This document shows positions 16,302-25,171 of a stretch of DNA of 64,000 nt, one piece after another. How positions within the stretch are numbered: the stretch's first letter is position 1; each line of letters starts with the position of its first letter. The DNA comes from an uncultured Porphyromonadaceae bacterium (lineage in GTDB: Bacteria; Bacteroidota; Bacteroidia; Bacteroidales; Muribaculaceae), in contig CAMNRO010000002.1 of the NCBI GenBank assembly GCA_946553045.1, positions 62,001 to 126,000 of the forward strand, given 5' to 3'. The notes beneath the pieces were generated by a model. The model was not told the DNA's origin. It did no database searches and worked only from the letters and a program-made list of their open reading frames with translations. The translations under genes were made by a program, and so were the position numbers.

Positions 16302-17531
16302 TTATAGTTCGTTGATAAGACCACCGAAGAGGCATGCTCCGGTTTCGGCATGTCGGATAAGAAATATGAACGGGCGGTCGAATTTCATTTCTGGAGTTTC
16401 TTCGGCACCTGGACCGGGAAGTGTTACTTCCTGACTCCATGTTACAGCCGCTCCTTCAGCGCCGGCTTCAGTAAATTCAATTGCGTTTTTCTGAAATATT
16501 CTATTTTCGGACGAAATTTTTTCGGTGAATATTGAATATTCATTCGTCTCGAAAATTTTGGTTATACCGAGCGATTCGAGTGGTATCCTTAGGTCGGTTT
16601 TAGGCTGGCGGTCGAGTTTGAATTTAGGATAATAGAGATTTACTTTGCAGTCAGTATATCTTGGTTTGCCTATGTTGTCGATTGTCTCGGGTGTGAGGAG
16701 TTCTATGGGGTCAATATTCTTGTCAGGGAGAATTAGAATAGCCTCGTAGGCGCCTTTTCCAAATTCCATTTTTACAGCCTGATAGTTTTTACCATCTGTG
16801 TAGTGTTGCATGTTGGAATTATGCATCATGTCGACAGAACTTTTCCCGGATTTGCCGTTGAATATAGCTTTTGTTGTCTCTTTGGCGTCGAATTGGTTGG
16901 CCCAAAGACCTTTGAAATGAAGAGTGTTAATAATTATGGCGGCTGTTTCTTCAGGAATAACCTCGATGATTTCGTCAATCCAGCCTTTTGTGTTGTCTTT
17001 CACCCAGCCGTTTATCTCACCGACTAGCGTGCTTTGTGTGAAATCACGCGCAAAACATGGTGCGTTGTAAATATCGGTAATAGTTTTGCCGAAAACCGGA
17101 TTGATTGTATAAATATCTCTGTGCCATACAGAGTTGGCGAATGTCACCTCTGTGCTTTTGTCGGCAGAAGGGAATATGCTGAGAACTTTCGAGCAATAGC
17201 TGTTAAGAGTTTCCATATCAGAGTGCCCGAGAACTTTTGCGATTTCTGTGCTGACTTCAGGTTCGGCGGCGTTAGAGAGCATCGACAGAAGGATTGCAGC
17301 GCTCGCCGGAGATGCCACCACATTCCCTTTCTGATTACTTTTGCAAACAGCATGGAGGAATTTGGTGTTGAAGTCGCTCATCGACTTCGCCGCTGACTTT
17401 TCCTGCGGTGTAAATTCTACAACAGTTGAAACACTATTATCCTGGTTGTCTGGATTAATAACGTTTGGTTCATCATTCGAACAAGATACGAACAATCCGG
17501 CAGCTATTATAATCGGAAGAATACTTTTCAT
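16302..17531 (-). CDS. Serpin (lipoprotein serine/cysteine protease inhibitor)
   Basis: A 409-residue serpin with a lipoprotein signal (IIIAAGLFVSC, lipidated Cys17 followed by SNDEP, an acidic stretch linked to surface export in Bacteroidetes). Family motifs are NVVASPASAAILLSML, TEVTFANSVW, INTLHFKGLWANQFD, and the C-terminal FDRPFIFLIRHAETGACLFGG. The hinge of the reactive loop is EFTEAGAEGAAVTW, small enough residues to allow loop insertion and so consistent with an inhibitory serpin. By canonical spacing P1-P1' would be Leu-Pro (QEVTL/PGPG), which is unusual. It lies downstream of a C10 protease and a small lipoprotein, so it may protect the cell from its own or host proteases. Confidence 0.93.
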   Translation of the reverse strand: MKSILPIIIAAGLFVSCSNDEPNVINPDNQDNSVSTVVEFTPQEKSAAKSMSDFNTKFLHAVCKSNQKGNVVASPASAAILLSMLSNAAEPEVSTEIAKVLGHSDMETLNSYCSKVLSIFPSADKSTEVTFANSVWHRDIYTINPVFGKTITDIYNAPCFARDFTQSTLVGEINGWVKDNTKGWIDEIIEVIPEETAAIIINTLHFKGLWANQFDAKETTKAIFNGKSGKSSVDMMHNSNMQHYTDGKNYQAVKMEFGKGAYEAILILPDKNIDPIELLTPETIDNIGKPRYTDCKVNLYYPKFKLDRQPKTDLRIPLESLGITKIFETNEYSIFTEKISSENRIFQKNAIEFTEAGAEGAAVTWSQEVTLPGPGAEETPEMKFDRPFIFLIRHAETGACLFGGLINEL

Positions 17532-17889
17532 TCTGTATTAGTTTTTTTTGACAATAAAATATCTAACTCTTGAATATAAGTTATAGTGATGTCTTTTCGA
17601 AGGATTAACTTGTTGGAATGGATACAAAAGATGTATCGATGTATTTTTCATTTTGGAAATGAGAATCTTTGCAAAGATAAATACAATTTATGACATTATT
17701 AGATTAATTGTAGTTATTTAACAATGCTTTTGTGCTATTGACTCTGTTGCATTGTCTGTATTATCTAATGTAGTGGTGATTGCTTGTATTTGTCGACGAA
17801 AGATAGGTACAATTTTCCCTCCACATTTCCAAATCTTTTTTGCATTCGGAAATCGCGGAGGGAAAATGTATGAGCGGAGGCTGTATGGC
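17532..17889. other. Intergenic region upstream of the serpin gene
   Basis: 358 bp without a gene. It holds a minus-strand TATCTTTG box (17672-17679, no clear -33 partner) that could drive the serpin with a leader of about 130 nt, and the second 62-bp repeat (17805-17866). The rest is AT-rich with no further structure that I can see. Confidence 0.5.
17805..17866. repeat. 62-bp palindromic repeat, copy 2
   Basis: A perfect copy of 16096-16157. The flanking base change (CCTATC instead of CCTTTG on the minus strand) destroys the -7 promoter box present at copy 1. It starts 24 bp after the stop of the 235-residue lipoprotein gene and could act as its transcript-end hairpin. Confidence 0.9.
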
Positions 17890-18597
17890 TCAAGGAAAAT
17901 TCGGATCTGCAATCAATTCTTCAAAGAGGTCGCTCTCATCGTTATCTGAGGTTCCGTGTTGACGTATTATTACCCTGTTAAACAAAGATATGAACTCCGA
18001 AGGAAGTGCACGGCTTTCAGGATTCTCATTATTCTGAAATTTGGTATAGTTGTATTTGCCAATATGATTGCACCAGAAACTCCATCCGATAGTGAGAAAA
18101 AGATATCGGTTTTTCGCTGATTCATTTTTGCCTATTTTAATCAGGGCTTTATATGGATCAGTCATATCGACGCAGAAGTTGCCGTCATCAAATGATCTTG
18201 GTTCGAAAATCCATATGCCATGAATGCTTTCAGAAATTTCAGAATTATAGCGTCCGATTTTATTGTACACAACTCTCTCGTAAGCGGATTTTTCGCTTTC
18301 GTCATTAAAGCTGAAAGAAAAGATGCGACCCATGCCTGAATATATGCGGTAATCCAATTCCATTTCGTCACCGTCAGCCGGAATGTCGTAGACTATAATT
18401 GCTTTATTATCAGAAAGAGGTCTTTTGGGGTCAGTCTCTTCGTATGCATCTATTACGAAATAGCCTTTTTTGCGCCATTCACTTATCTGATCTCGCTGTG
18501 GTTTTGTGGGTTGGTATTTGTCTGGACCGGAGTCGCAAGCTGTTATTATAAATATCAGCGATAGTAATAATAGAATTTTTGATTTCATAATCTTCAT
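17890..18597 (-). CDS. Lipoprotein translationally coupled to the C10 protease
   Basis: A 235-residue protein with a lipoprotein signal (KSKILLLLSLIFIITAC). The mature part has no catalytic motif that I recognise and looks mixed alpha/beta (GYFVIDAYEETDPKRPLSDNKAIIVYDIPADGDE; later RYLFLTIGWSFWCNHIGKYNYT). Its ATG overlaps the TGA of the C10 protease by 4 bp, so it is made together with it. In B. fragilis and streptococci, C10 proteases are encoded beside small inhibitors of the prodomain type; this protein does not visibly match that fold, so a partner or inhibitor role is only inferred. A second ATG three codons in (18588) is an alternative start. Confidence 0.65.
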   Translation of the reverse strand: MKIMKSKILLLLSLIFIITACDSGPDKYQPTKPQRDQISEWRKKGYFVIDAYEETDPKRPLSDNKAIIVYDIPADGDEMELDYRIYSGMGRIFSFSFNDESEKSAYERVVYNKIGRYNSEISESIHGIWIFEPRSFDDGNFCVDMTDPYKALIKIGKNESAKNRYLFLTIGWSFWCNHIGKYNYTKFQNNENPESRALPSEFISLFNRVIIRQHGTSDNDESDLFEELIADPNFP

Positions 18598-19943
18598 AGT
18601 ATGGAGAGATATTTGGCATTGGAATAATAATCTCGTTTGGTTTCTGTCTTTCCTGTATCGGGATTTTTTACATTATAAATGACACAGAATACTGAACCAG
18701 AGTAATAACCGTTACCCAATCCATGCCATCCCCAATTGAAATGAAATAATCGCTCTGATTGTGTTTCATTTTTTATAAAGGTCCATGTAGATTCATCAGC
18801 TCTTTTTTCATAGTAGCGAAGATTTCTTGTAATAAAACGATAGCCATCTGCCACCCAGCCATGGCCACCTCCATCTTCTTCGAATTTTGAGTATGAATAT
18901 GTGCCACTCTTAGCTGCTATCAGTGCTAAACCGTCTGTTATGGCACTTTTTACACCAGTCTCATTGAAATCTGAGTAACCGCCAACTTTTTTCATTGGCA
19001 AGTATTTTTGAAGAATTTTTTTTGTATTGCTTTCAGAAGTAGACGAAGTTGTGTCTTGTTTTGTCGGTCCTGTTTTATATTTAGTATCAGCTCTATGACC
19101 TATTTCTCGTAGTATTCTGGCTATGGTGCTATGGGTGTAATAAGAACAATTATAGCAGTTTCCATCAGAATATGGCAAATGGTTATTTATAAGATCCCAA
19201 TCTAAATCTTCCCCTGCGATGTCTGCATTTGGATATGTATAGCCTATCCATGACGGGATTTTGTAATAACTTAAAACCATAGCGATAGCCACCGGCCCGC
19301 AACCGGCTAATTTATTAGGACACAGACTGCCTTCTATACCATTTTGCCCCCAATTCCTATTTCCTAATTTAGGAGTCTGTATAGATTTATATGTAGTATC
19401 TATCTCTATTTTTTGTTCGAGCATAGGGGTGATGATGGCAGGTATATCATAACTACGACTTTCCGGTTGAGAATGTTCTTCGCGCTTATGTATTATAAAT
19501 TCTGTTGCCATATCCATGAACATGTTAAATCCCGGATTATCGGCGTCTTTTACAGCCTGATAGTTGCTTTCGTCAATTACTGCCAATATCGGAGACTCGC
19601 ATTTTACAGCTGAAATTGCGGCAAAGCCTTGGTTGTCGGTGTAGTTGATGAGGTATATCAGCGTGTCGTTTAATCCACTTCTGGAATTAGGAGTGCTTAT
19701 TACGCTAATGTTTGTGCGGTCAACCATTCGAGATGCTGCTCTGCTGTAACCGGATGTGTTGATGTCAGCGGCAATTTTTTCGGCCATGGCAATAGCTTCT
19801 TCCTGGCTTATATTGCCGGAAGGTTCGGATTCGGTTGTATCCGGTGGTGGAGGTGGTAATGGTCTGGAATTTAATTCACCGTCATTGCATGCGGTGATTA
19901 TAATCATCGACATTAGCAGGAATAGAGAGATTAGCTTTTTCAT
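18594..19943 (-). CDS. C10-family (streptopain-like) cysteine protease, lipoprotein
   Basis: A 449-residue surface lipoprotein (signal MKKLISLFLLMSMIIITAC) followed by a Pro-rich linker, a Spi_C10-type propeptide (about residues 42-150, with TDNQGFAAISAVKCESPILAVID) and a peptidase C10 domain. The catalytic Cys is C215 in KLAGCGPVAIAMVLSYY, preceded by NWGQNG; the catalytic His is H361 in GGGHGWVADGYRF; the structural HFNWGWHGLGNGYY motif is at 401-414. Members such as SpeB and the B. fragilis Bfp proteins are secreted zymogens that cleave host proteins. It is first in an operon with the coupled lipoprotein; the serpin follows separately. Confidence 0.92.
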   Translation of the reverse strand: MKKLISLFLLMSMIIITACNDGELNSRPLPPPPPDTTESEPSGNISQEEAIAMAEKIAADINTSGYSRAASRMVDRTNISVISTPNSRSGLNDTLIYLINYTDNQGFAAISAVKCESPILAVIDESNYQAVKDADNPGFNMFMDMATEFIIHKREEHSQPESRSYDIPAIITPMLEQKIEIDTTYKSIQTPKLGNRNWGQNGIEGSLCPNKLAGCGPVAIAMVLSYYKIPSWIGYTYPNADIAGEDLDWDLINNHLPYSDGNCYNCSYYTHSTIARILREIGHRADTKYKTGPTKQDTTSSTSESNTKKILQKYLPMKKVGGYSDFNETGVKSAITDGLALIAAKSGTYSYSKFEEDGGGHGWVADGYRFITRNLRYYEKRADESTWTFIKNETQSERLFHFNWGWHGLGNGYYSGSVFCVIYNVKNPDTGKTETKRDYYSNAKYLSIL

Positions 19944-19969
19944 AGCTTAGATTATTTTATGTGATTCGG

Positions 19970-20001
19970 CAAATTTAAGATAAAAAAACAAATATGACAA
20001 T
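19970..20001 (-). promoter_or_regulatory. Promoter of the C10 protease operon
   Basis: Minus-strand TAAATTTG (19970-19977) with ATTG 20 nt upstream (19998-20001). The start would be near 19963, about 20 nt before the ATG. Confidence 0.6.
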
Positions 20002-20044
20002 TTTTTTAATCATTTTTTGCCAAATCCAATATAATTATGAGCTG

Positions 20045-20797
20045 TCAGCGGAGGGCGATGTAGAGGGTGTAGACGAGGGCGGCGAGGGTGGCGCCGGCGA
20101 TGGGGCCGAGGAGGGGTATCCAGGCGTAGGCCCAGCCGCTGTTGCCTTTGCCTCTGATTGGCAGGAGGGTGTGGGCGAGGCGCGGGCCGAGGTCGCGGGC
20201 CGGATTTATGGCATAGCCCGTGGTGCCTCCAAGAGACATGCCTATCACCACAACGAGGAGGGCGACCGGGAGCGCTCCGATAGAGCCGAGGCCGACTTCG
20301 GCAGTATTCCCCTTTTCGGCAAGGAAGAGTATGACGAGAATCAGTATGAAGGTGCCGATGACTTCGGATATGAAATTGCGGAAACCGTTTTTGATGGCCG
20401 GAATGGTGGCGAACACACCGAGCTTGGTGTCGTGGCCTTCTGTGGCGTCGAAGTGGTCTTTATAGAACAGATATACAGTGGCGCCTCCGAGAAACGCGCC
20501 GATGAACTGCGAAACGATGTATGGCGCGACCATAGTCCATTCGAATTTTCCGGCTATGGCGAGGCCAAGGCTGACAGCGGGGTTGAGATGAGCTCCAGTA
20601 TATGGCCCGGCGATGAATACACCGCACATCACGGCCAGACCCCAGGCTACGGTCACTACTATCCACCCGGCTCCTTTGCCTTTCGACTTTTCGAGAGTGG
20701 TGCATGCTACAACGCCGCAGCCAAGCAATATCATGACGAACGTTCCCAGAAACTCAAAGAAGCACTGGAGTATAAACGATGTTTCAGGATTTTCCAT
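20045..20797 (-). CDS. glpF: Glycerol uptake facilitator (aquaglyceroporin)
   Basis: A 250-residue channel of the major intrinsic protein family with six transmembrane helices and two NPA half-helices: GAHLNPAVSLGLA (about residue 68) and GYAINPARDLGPRLA (about residue 195). The Asp after the second NPAR is typical of glycerol facilitators rather than water-only channels. It lets glycerol diffuse across the inner membrane. It follows glpK by 33 bp and would be co-transcribed with it, so entering glycerol is trapped as glycerol 3-phosphate. Confidence 0.93.
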   Translation of the reverse strand: MENPETSFILQCFFEFLGTFVMILLGCGVVACTTLEKSKGKGAGWIVVTVAWGLAVMCGVFIAGPYTGAHLNPAVSLGLAIAGKFEWTMVAPYIVSQFIGAFLGGATVYLFYKDHFDATEGHDTKLGVFATIPAIKNGFRNFISEVIGTFILILVILFLAEKGNTAEVGLGSIGALPVALLVVVIGMSLGGTTGYAINPARDLGPRLAHTLLPIRGKGNSGWAYAWIPLLGPIAGATLAALVYTLYIALR

Positions 20798-20830
20798 AAG
20801 TGTAGAAATTAAGAGGTTATCAAACAGCCT

Positions 20831-22312
20831 TTAAGAAAGGCAGCGGCGCACGGCATCGTGCCAGCCGTCGAGGCATGCGGCGACCTGTTCGGCTTCGGCC
20901 TCAGGCCGGAATCTGCGCTCTACGCGCCATTGCGAGTTGATATGGTCGATGCTCTCCCAGTAGCCTACGGCCAGTCCGGCGAAATATGCCGCGCCGAGAG
21001 CTGTGGTCTCGGTGATGTGTGGCCGTAAAACTTCGGTGTCGAGGATATTGCTCTGGAACTGCATGAGCAGATTGTTGCGCGAGGCACCTCCGTCTACTTT
21101 CAGTTCGACGATATTCAGCCCCGAGTCCAGCTCCATGGCCTTTACGATGTCGTAGATCTGATATGCGATTCCTTCGAGGGCGGCTCGGGCTATATGAGCC
21201 GATGTGGTGCCGCGCGATATGCCCGAAATGATTCCGCGGGCATACTGGTCCCAGTATGGCGCACCGAGGCCTGTGAGAGCCGGCACGAAATAGACTCCGC
21301 CGGAATCGGGAACGGATTCTGCAAGTGCCTCCACTTCAGATGAAGAGGATATGCAGCGCAGGCTGTCGCGCAACCATTGTACCACAGAACCGCCGACAAA
21401 CACAGAGCCTTCGAGGGCGTATGTCACTTCGTCGCCGATTTTCCATGCGATTGTAGAGAGGAGACGGTTTTTCGATACGATTGGCTTCGAGCCCGAGTTC
21501 ATGAGCAGAAAGCAACCGGTGCCATAAGTGTTTTTTACGGCACCCGGTTTGATGCACATCTGGCCGAAGAGGGCTGCCTGCTGGTCTCCGGCCACACCTG
21601 CGATAGGCACTTGATGTGCAAAAATCGTAGTAGTGGTATAGCCCATCACGCAACTGCTCGGTTTCACGTCCGGGAGCATTGAGGCCGGAATGTCGAAGAG
21701 TTCGAGCAGCTCTTTATCCCATTCAAGGGTATGAATGTTGAAGAGCATGGTGCGTGAGGCGTTTGTCACATCGGTAACATGCACGGTATTGCGGGTGAGG
21801 CACGAGATGAGCCATGTGTCGACCGTACCGAACTTCAGTTTTCCGGCTTCGGCACGCTTGCGCGCTCCAGGAACGTTGTCCAGAATCCATTTTATTTTCG
21901 TTGCCGAGAAGTAGGCGTCAATTATCAGGCCAGTCTTGGCTTTTATCATTTCGGCATGACCTGCTTCGCGCAGAGAGTCGCAGTATTCCGATGTGCGGCG
22001 GTCCTGCCATACGATTGCATTGTAGACCGGTTCGCCGGTTTCGGCATCCCACACTATCGTGGTCTCGCGCTGGTTGGTTATGCCTATGGCGGCTATGTTG
22101 TGCCCGTTGATTCCTATTCTGGATATGGCCTCGGCTATTACAGACGCCTGCGAGCCCCATATCTGGAAGGGGTCGTGCTCAACCCAGCCCGGTTTCGGGA
22201 AAATCTGCGGAAATTCATGCTGGGCCATCGAGCGTATGTTTCCGTCGTGGTCGAAGACGATGGCACGGCTGCTCGTTGTACCCTGATCGAGTGAAAGAAT
22301 AAATTTTTCCAT
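20831..22312 (-). CDS. glpK: Glycerol kinase
   Basis: A 493-residue FGGY-family kinase that uses ATP to make sn-glycerol 3-phosphate in the cytoplasm. The N-terminal [18 protein letters not shown] phosphate-binding loop, [39 protein letters not shown] and the C-terminal signature ([21 protein letters not shown], then [17 protein letters not shown]) are all present, and the length is normal. It is first of a two-gene operon with glpF. A promoter lies about 100 nt upstream; no operator could be recognised. Confidence 0.97.
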   Translation of the reverse strand: MEKFILSLDQGTTSSRAIVFDHDGNIRSMAQHEFPQIFPKPGWVEHDPFQIWGSQASVIAEAISRIGINGHNIAAIGITNQRETTIVWDAETGEPVYNAIVWQDRRTSEYCDSLREAGHAEMIKAKTGLIIDAYFSATKIKWILDNVPGARKRAEAGKLKFGTVDTWLISCLTRNTVHVTDVTNASRTMLFNIHTLEWDKELLELFDIPASMLPDVKPSSCVMGYTTTTIFAHQVPIAGVAGDQQAALFGQMCIKPGAVKNTYGTGCFLLMNSGSKPIVSKNRLLSTIAWKIGDEVTYALEGSVFVGGSVVQWLRDSLRCISSSSEVEALAESVPDSGGVYFVPALTGLGAPYWDQYARGIISGISRGTTSAHIARAALEGIAYQIYDIVKAMELDSGLNIVELKVDGGASRNNLLMQFQSNILDTEVLRPHITETTALGAAYFAGLAVGYWESIDHINSQWRVERRFRPEAEAEQVAACLDGWHDAVRRCLS

Positions 22313-22412
22313 GGACTTTTTAAACGGTTTCTAAGGTGATATGTGTATTAGCTTCGCCTGCTGCAACGAAAAAATGAAGTTGATTTACACACTTGGAGCT
22401 AACTTCTGATGG

Positions 22413-22442
22413 CAAATATAGCGAATTTTTATTGAAAACAAC
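22413..22442 (-). promoter_or_regulatory. glpK-glpF promoter
   Basis: Minus-strand TATATTTG (22413-22420) with GTTG 18 nt upstream (22439-22442). The expected start is near 22406, leaving a leader of about 94 nt. Confidence 0.5.
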
Positions 22443-22537
22443 TGCAACCCGGCCCGGAGTTAAATAATATATGAACGAGGGGCGCTCCGGAGGTGTTATT
22501 AGATGCAGATATTTTTTACAACTATTATTTTATCGCA

Positions 22538-24400
22538 ATGAGCGAGGGATTTTTCCGAAGTCGGCGCCTGCGTGCGTGGTTCGGTTGGCATCGGGCCGAC
22601 CGGCGACGGCTGTCGTATCGTTTCGGGAAGTTTACGCGCGGCATCGGTGCCGTTCTGTCGGTGCTTGTGTTTGTGGCGGCGGTGGCAGCGCTCGCGGCCC
22701 TTATAATCTATGGAGGCTTCGACAGCGGCGCGGTGAGCCGCACTGTGCTGAGACGCATACTCGGCGGCTCGCAGGCGGTTTTTCTTGCGGCCATAATCTT
22801 CAATATGGTGTTTCGCTTCAAGGAGGCTTTCAGGGCAAGTCACATTATAAAGCGGGTGGCCGATGTGGCTATGCTGCTGACTGTTGTGCCTCTCATATGG
22901 CCGCACGGGTCGGGCCCGGTGGAATCGTTGCTGCAATTTCTGCACAGCCGTTACTTCGTTTATATAGTACTGGGAGTCTATTCGATGGCCGAAATCTGTT
23001 ATGGAATAATGGCGCTTCTGGCGCGGCGTACGAATCCTTCGCTGATACTGTCGGGCAGTTTCCTGTTTTTCATCTTTATAGGCTCTTTTGTGCTTGCAAT
23101 GCCGAGGTGCACTGTGGAATCGGTGTCTTATGTCGATTCTTTGTTCATGGCAGCGAGTGCCGTGAGCATGACCGGGCTTACTACCGTAGACCTTGCTACG
23201 GCATACACTCCGCTTGGCTGGCTCGTGATAGCGGTCTTGATGCAAATAGGCGCGCTCGGGGTGCTTACTTTCACAAGCTTCTTCGCCATATTCTTCAGCG
23301 GGCGTGCGAGTATATACAACCAGCTGCTGATTCGCGATTTCGTCTATTCGAAGAGCATGAGCCGGCTGGCGCCTGTGCTTCTTTATATCCTCGTTTTCAC
23401 TCTTGTCGTGGAGGCGATTGGTGCGGTGGCGCTGTATTTTACCATTCCTGAAGGAATGTTTGCCGAAACGCGCCAGAAGGTGTTTTTTGCTGTGTTCCAT
23501 TCGGTGTCGGGTTTCTGCAACGGAGGTTTCACAACCCTTCGCGAGGGGCTTCAGACGCCCGCTCTGATGGATTCCGGCGGCTCGATATACATGGTGATGA
23601 CTGTGCTTATACTTGCCGGAGGCATAGGCTTTCCGAATCTGGTTAACTTCAAGGATGCAGCCGGAGAGTATGTGAAGCGTCTGAAATGCCGTGTCTTGGG
23701 ACGCCGACATGCCGACCGTCGACGCCATATCTACGACCTTAATACGAAACTTGTGCTCATAGCCACGGTGGTGCTTTTTGTCGGCGGGGCGGTGGCTTTC
23801 TTTGTGCTTGAATACGACCATGCTCTTGCCGGTATGCCGCTTGGCAAGAAGATTGTGCAGTCGCTGTTTAACTCGGCAACGCCCCGCACGGCCGGCTTCG
23901 GCTCGCTGCCCCTGACGTCGCTGTCGCACACCATGTTTCTGATAATGATGTTTCTGATGTGGGTCGGATGTTCGTCGCAGTCAATGGGCGGCGGCATAAA
24001 GGTGAATACCATGATGGCCGTGCTTTTCAATCTTCGCTCCATTGTCATGGGTTATAAGGGTGTGCCGGCTATGGGGCGCAATATAGCGCTGACATCGGTG
24101 AGGCGGGCCAATGCCGTGGTGGCACTGTCGATAGCGGCTGTGCTGCTCTATGCCGCCATTATCATGACCATACAGCCCGAACTGCCTTTCTTCGGGGTGC
24201 TTTTCGAGTGTTTTTCGGCTGTAACGACGGTCGGGTTGTCGCTGGGCACAACTGCCGAACTTACCTCTGTGTCGAAGATGGTACTTGCCACTGCCATGTT
24301 CCTCGGCCGCGTCGGCATAATTTCTGTACTTTGCGGATTTATAGGCACTCACCGCGACCCCTCGGCGTATCTGCCTACCGACGATATTATTATTAATTGA
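22538..24400 (+). CDS. TrkH-family potassium uptake membrane subunit
   Basis: A 620-residue inner-membrane protein of the TrkH/KtrB superfamily, which moves K+ (sometimes with Na+) through four pore-loop repeats. Repeated selectivity-filter-like segments are visible: SAVSMTGLTTVDL, HSVSGFCNGGFTTL, NSATPRTAGFGSL and SAVTTVGLSLGTT, each ending in the conserved Gly region. A highly charged N-terminal stretch (RRLRAWFGWHRADRRR) and extra N-terminal helices precede them. The start at 22538 is chosen over an upstream in-frame start that adds 15 residues with no family likeness. The regulatory TrkA-like subunit follows 81 bp downstream. Confidence 0.93.
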   Translation: MSEGFFRSRRLRAWFGWHRADRRRLSYRFGKFTRGIGAVLSVLVFVAAVAALAALIIYGGFDSGAVSRTVLRRILGGSQAVFLAAIIFNMVFRFKEAFRASHIIKRVADVAMLLTVVPLIWPHGSGPVESLLQFLHSRYFVYIVLGVYSMAEICYGIMALLARRTNPSLILSGSFLFFIFIGSFVLAMPRCTVESVSYVDSLFMAASAVSMTGLTTVDLATAYTPLGWLVIAVLMQIGALGVLTFTSFFAIFFSGRASIYNQLLIRDFVYSKSMSRLAPVLLYILVFTLVVEAIGAVALYFTIPEGMFAETRQKVFFAVFHSVSGFCNGGFTTLREGLQTPALMDSGGSIYMVMTVLILAGGIGFPNLVNFKDAAGEYVKRLKCRVLGRRHADRRRHIYDLNTKLVLIATVVLFVGGAVAFFVLEYDHALAGMPLGKKIVQSLFNSATPRTAGFGSLPLTSLSHTMFLIMMFLMWVGCSSQSMGGGIKVNTMMAVLFNLRSIVMGYKGVPAMGRNIALTSVRRANAVVALSIAAVLLYAAIIMTIQPELPFFGVLFECFSAVTTVGLSLGTTAELTSVSKMVLATAMFLGRVGIISVLCGFIGTHRDPSAYLPTDDIIIN

Positions 24401-24442
24401 GGTTAGTGGTTAGTGGTTAGTGGTTAGTGGTTAGTGGTTGGT
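24401..24442. repeat. GGTTAGT tandem repeat
   Basis: Six heptamer units (five GGTTAGT, the last GGTTGGT) directly follow the trkH stop codon, and a short AT-rich duplicated stretch (CATAATTCATAATCC type) follows at about 24449-24477. Unit number could vary by slippage. Confidence 0.9.
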
Positions 24443-24481
24443 GGGGGCATAATTCATAATCCATAATTCATAATTTGAAAA

Positions 24482-25171
24482 ATGCGTTATCTTATAATAG
24501 GACTCGGAATATATGGCGAAAACCTCGCCCGCGACCTCGCCGATATGGGGCACGAAGTGATTGGCGCCGACATAAAGCAAAGTCATGTCGATGCCGTGAA
24601 AGATTATATATCAACCGTATATATTATCGACAGTACCGAAGAAAGCGCCCTTTCGGTGCTTCCTCTCGACAATATCGACCTTGCGATAGTTGCCATCGGC
24701 GAGAATTTCGGTGCCAGCATACGCACCGTCGCCTTGCTGAAAAAGGCCGGAGTGAAGCACATCTACGCCCGTGCCATCGACAAACTTCATGAGTCTATCC
24801 TCGAAAGTTTTGAGATAGACCGTATAATCACCCCGGAACAGCGAGCCGCCGCCGACCTCACACACGAAATGGAGCTTGGGTCTGAAATACGCACGCTTGG
24901 TGTCGACGAGGACAATGTGGTGGCCAGCTTTAAGGCGCCGGCCTTTCTTCTGGGGCTTCCTTACGCCGAGATAGACTTCATGCAGAGGTATGGCCTCGAG
25001 TTTGTGGCGGCGACGCGAACCAGGGAGAAGCGCAATATTCTCGGTATTGTGCGCCCGGAGCCTGTGCTTCTCGATTTGAGGGCGGACAGCGGTCTCGCTG
25101 TAGGCGAAACCGATATTATCACCTTGTTCGGTTCGAGAAAACGCTTGCAGAACTTTTTCGAGGGAAAGTGA
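24482..25171 (+). CDS. TrkA/KtrA-like cytosolic potassium-transport regulator
   Basis: A 229-residue peripheral protein with an N-terminal Rossmann RCK domain (MRYLIIGLGIYGENLARDLADMGHEVIGADI; the GLGIYG loop binds NAD(H) or ATP) and a C-terminal RCK-C domain (about 135-220, GLPYAEIDFMQRYGLEFVAATR). Such subunits form an octameric ring that gates TrkH/KtrB. It has one RCK-N/RCK-C pair, as in KtrA, rather than the two of E. coli TrkA. Its stop codon abuts the stop of the converging TamL-like gene with no spacer. Confidence 0.92.
   Translation: MRYLIIGLGIYGENLARDLADMGHEVIGADIKQSHVDAVKDYISTVYIIDSTEESALSVLPLDNIDLAIVAIGENFGASIRTVALLKKAGVKHIYARAIDKLHESILESFEIDRIITPEQRAAADLTHEMELGSEIRTLGVDEDNVVASFKAPAFLLGLPYAEIDFMQRYGLEFVAATRTREKRNILGIVRPEPVLLDLRADSGLAVGETDIITLFGSRKRLQNFFEGK

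Noticed and set aside
16096..17866. 62-bp repeats as ends of an insertion sequence
   Set aside because: They are direct, not inverted, repeats; no transposase lies between them; one copy functions as a core-gene promoter.
22499..23929. 476-codon minus-strand frame inside trkH
   Set aside because: Basic, His/Arg-rich translation without domain likeness; a shadow of the TrkH gene.
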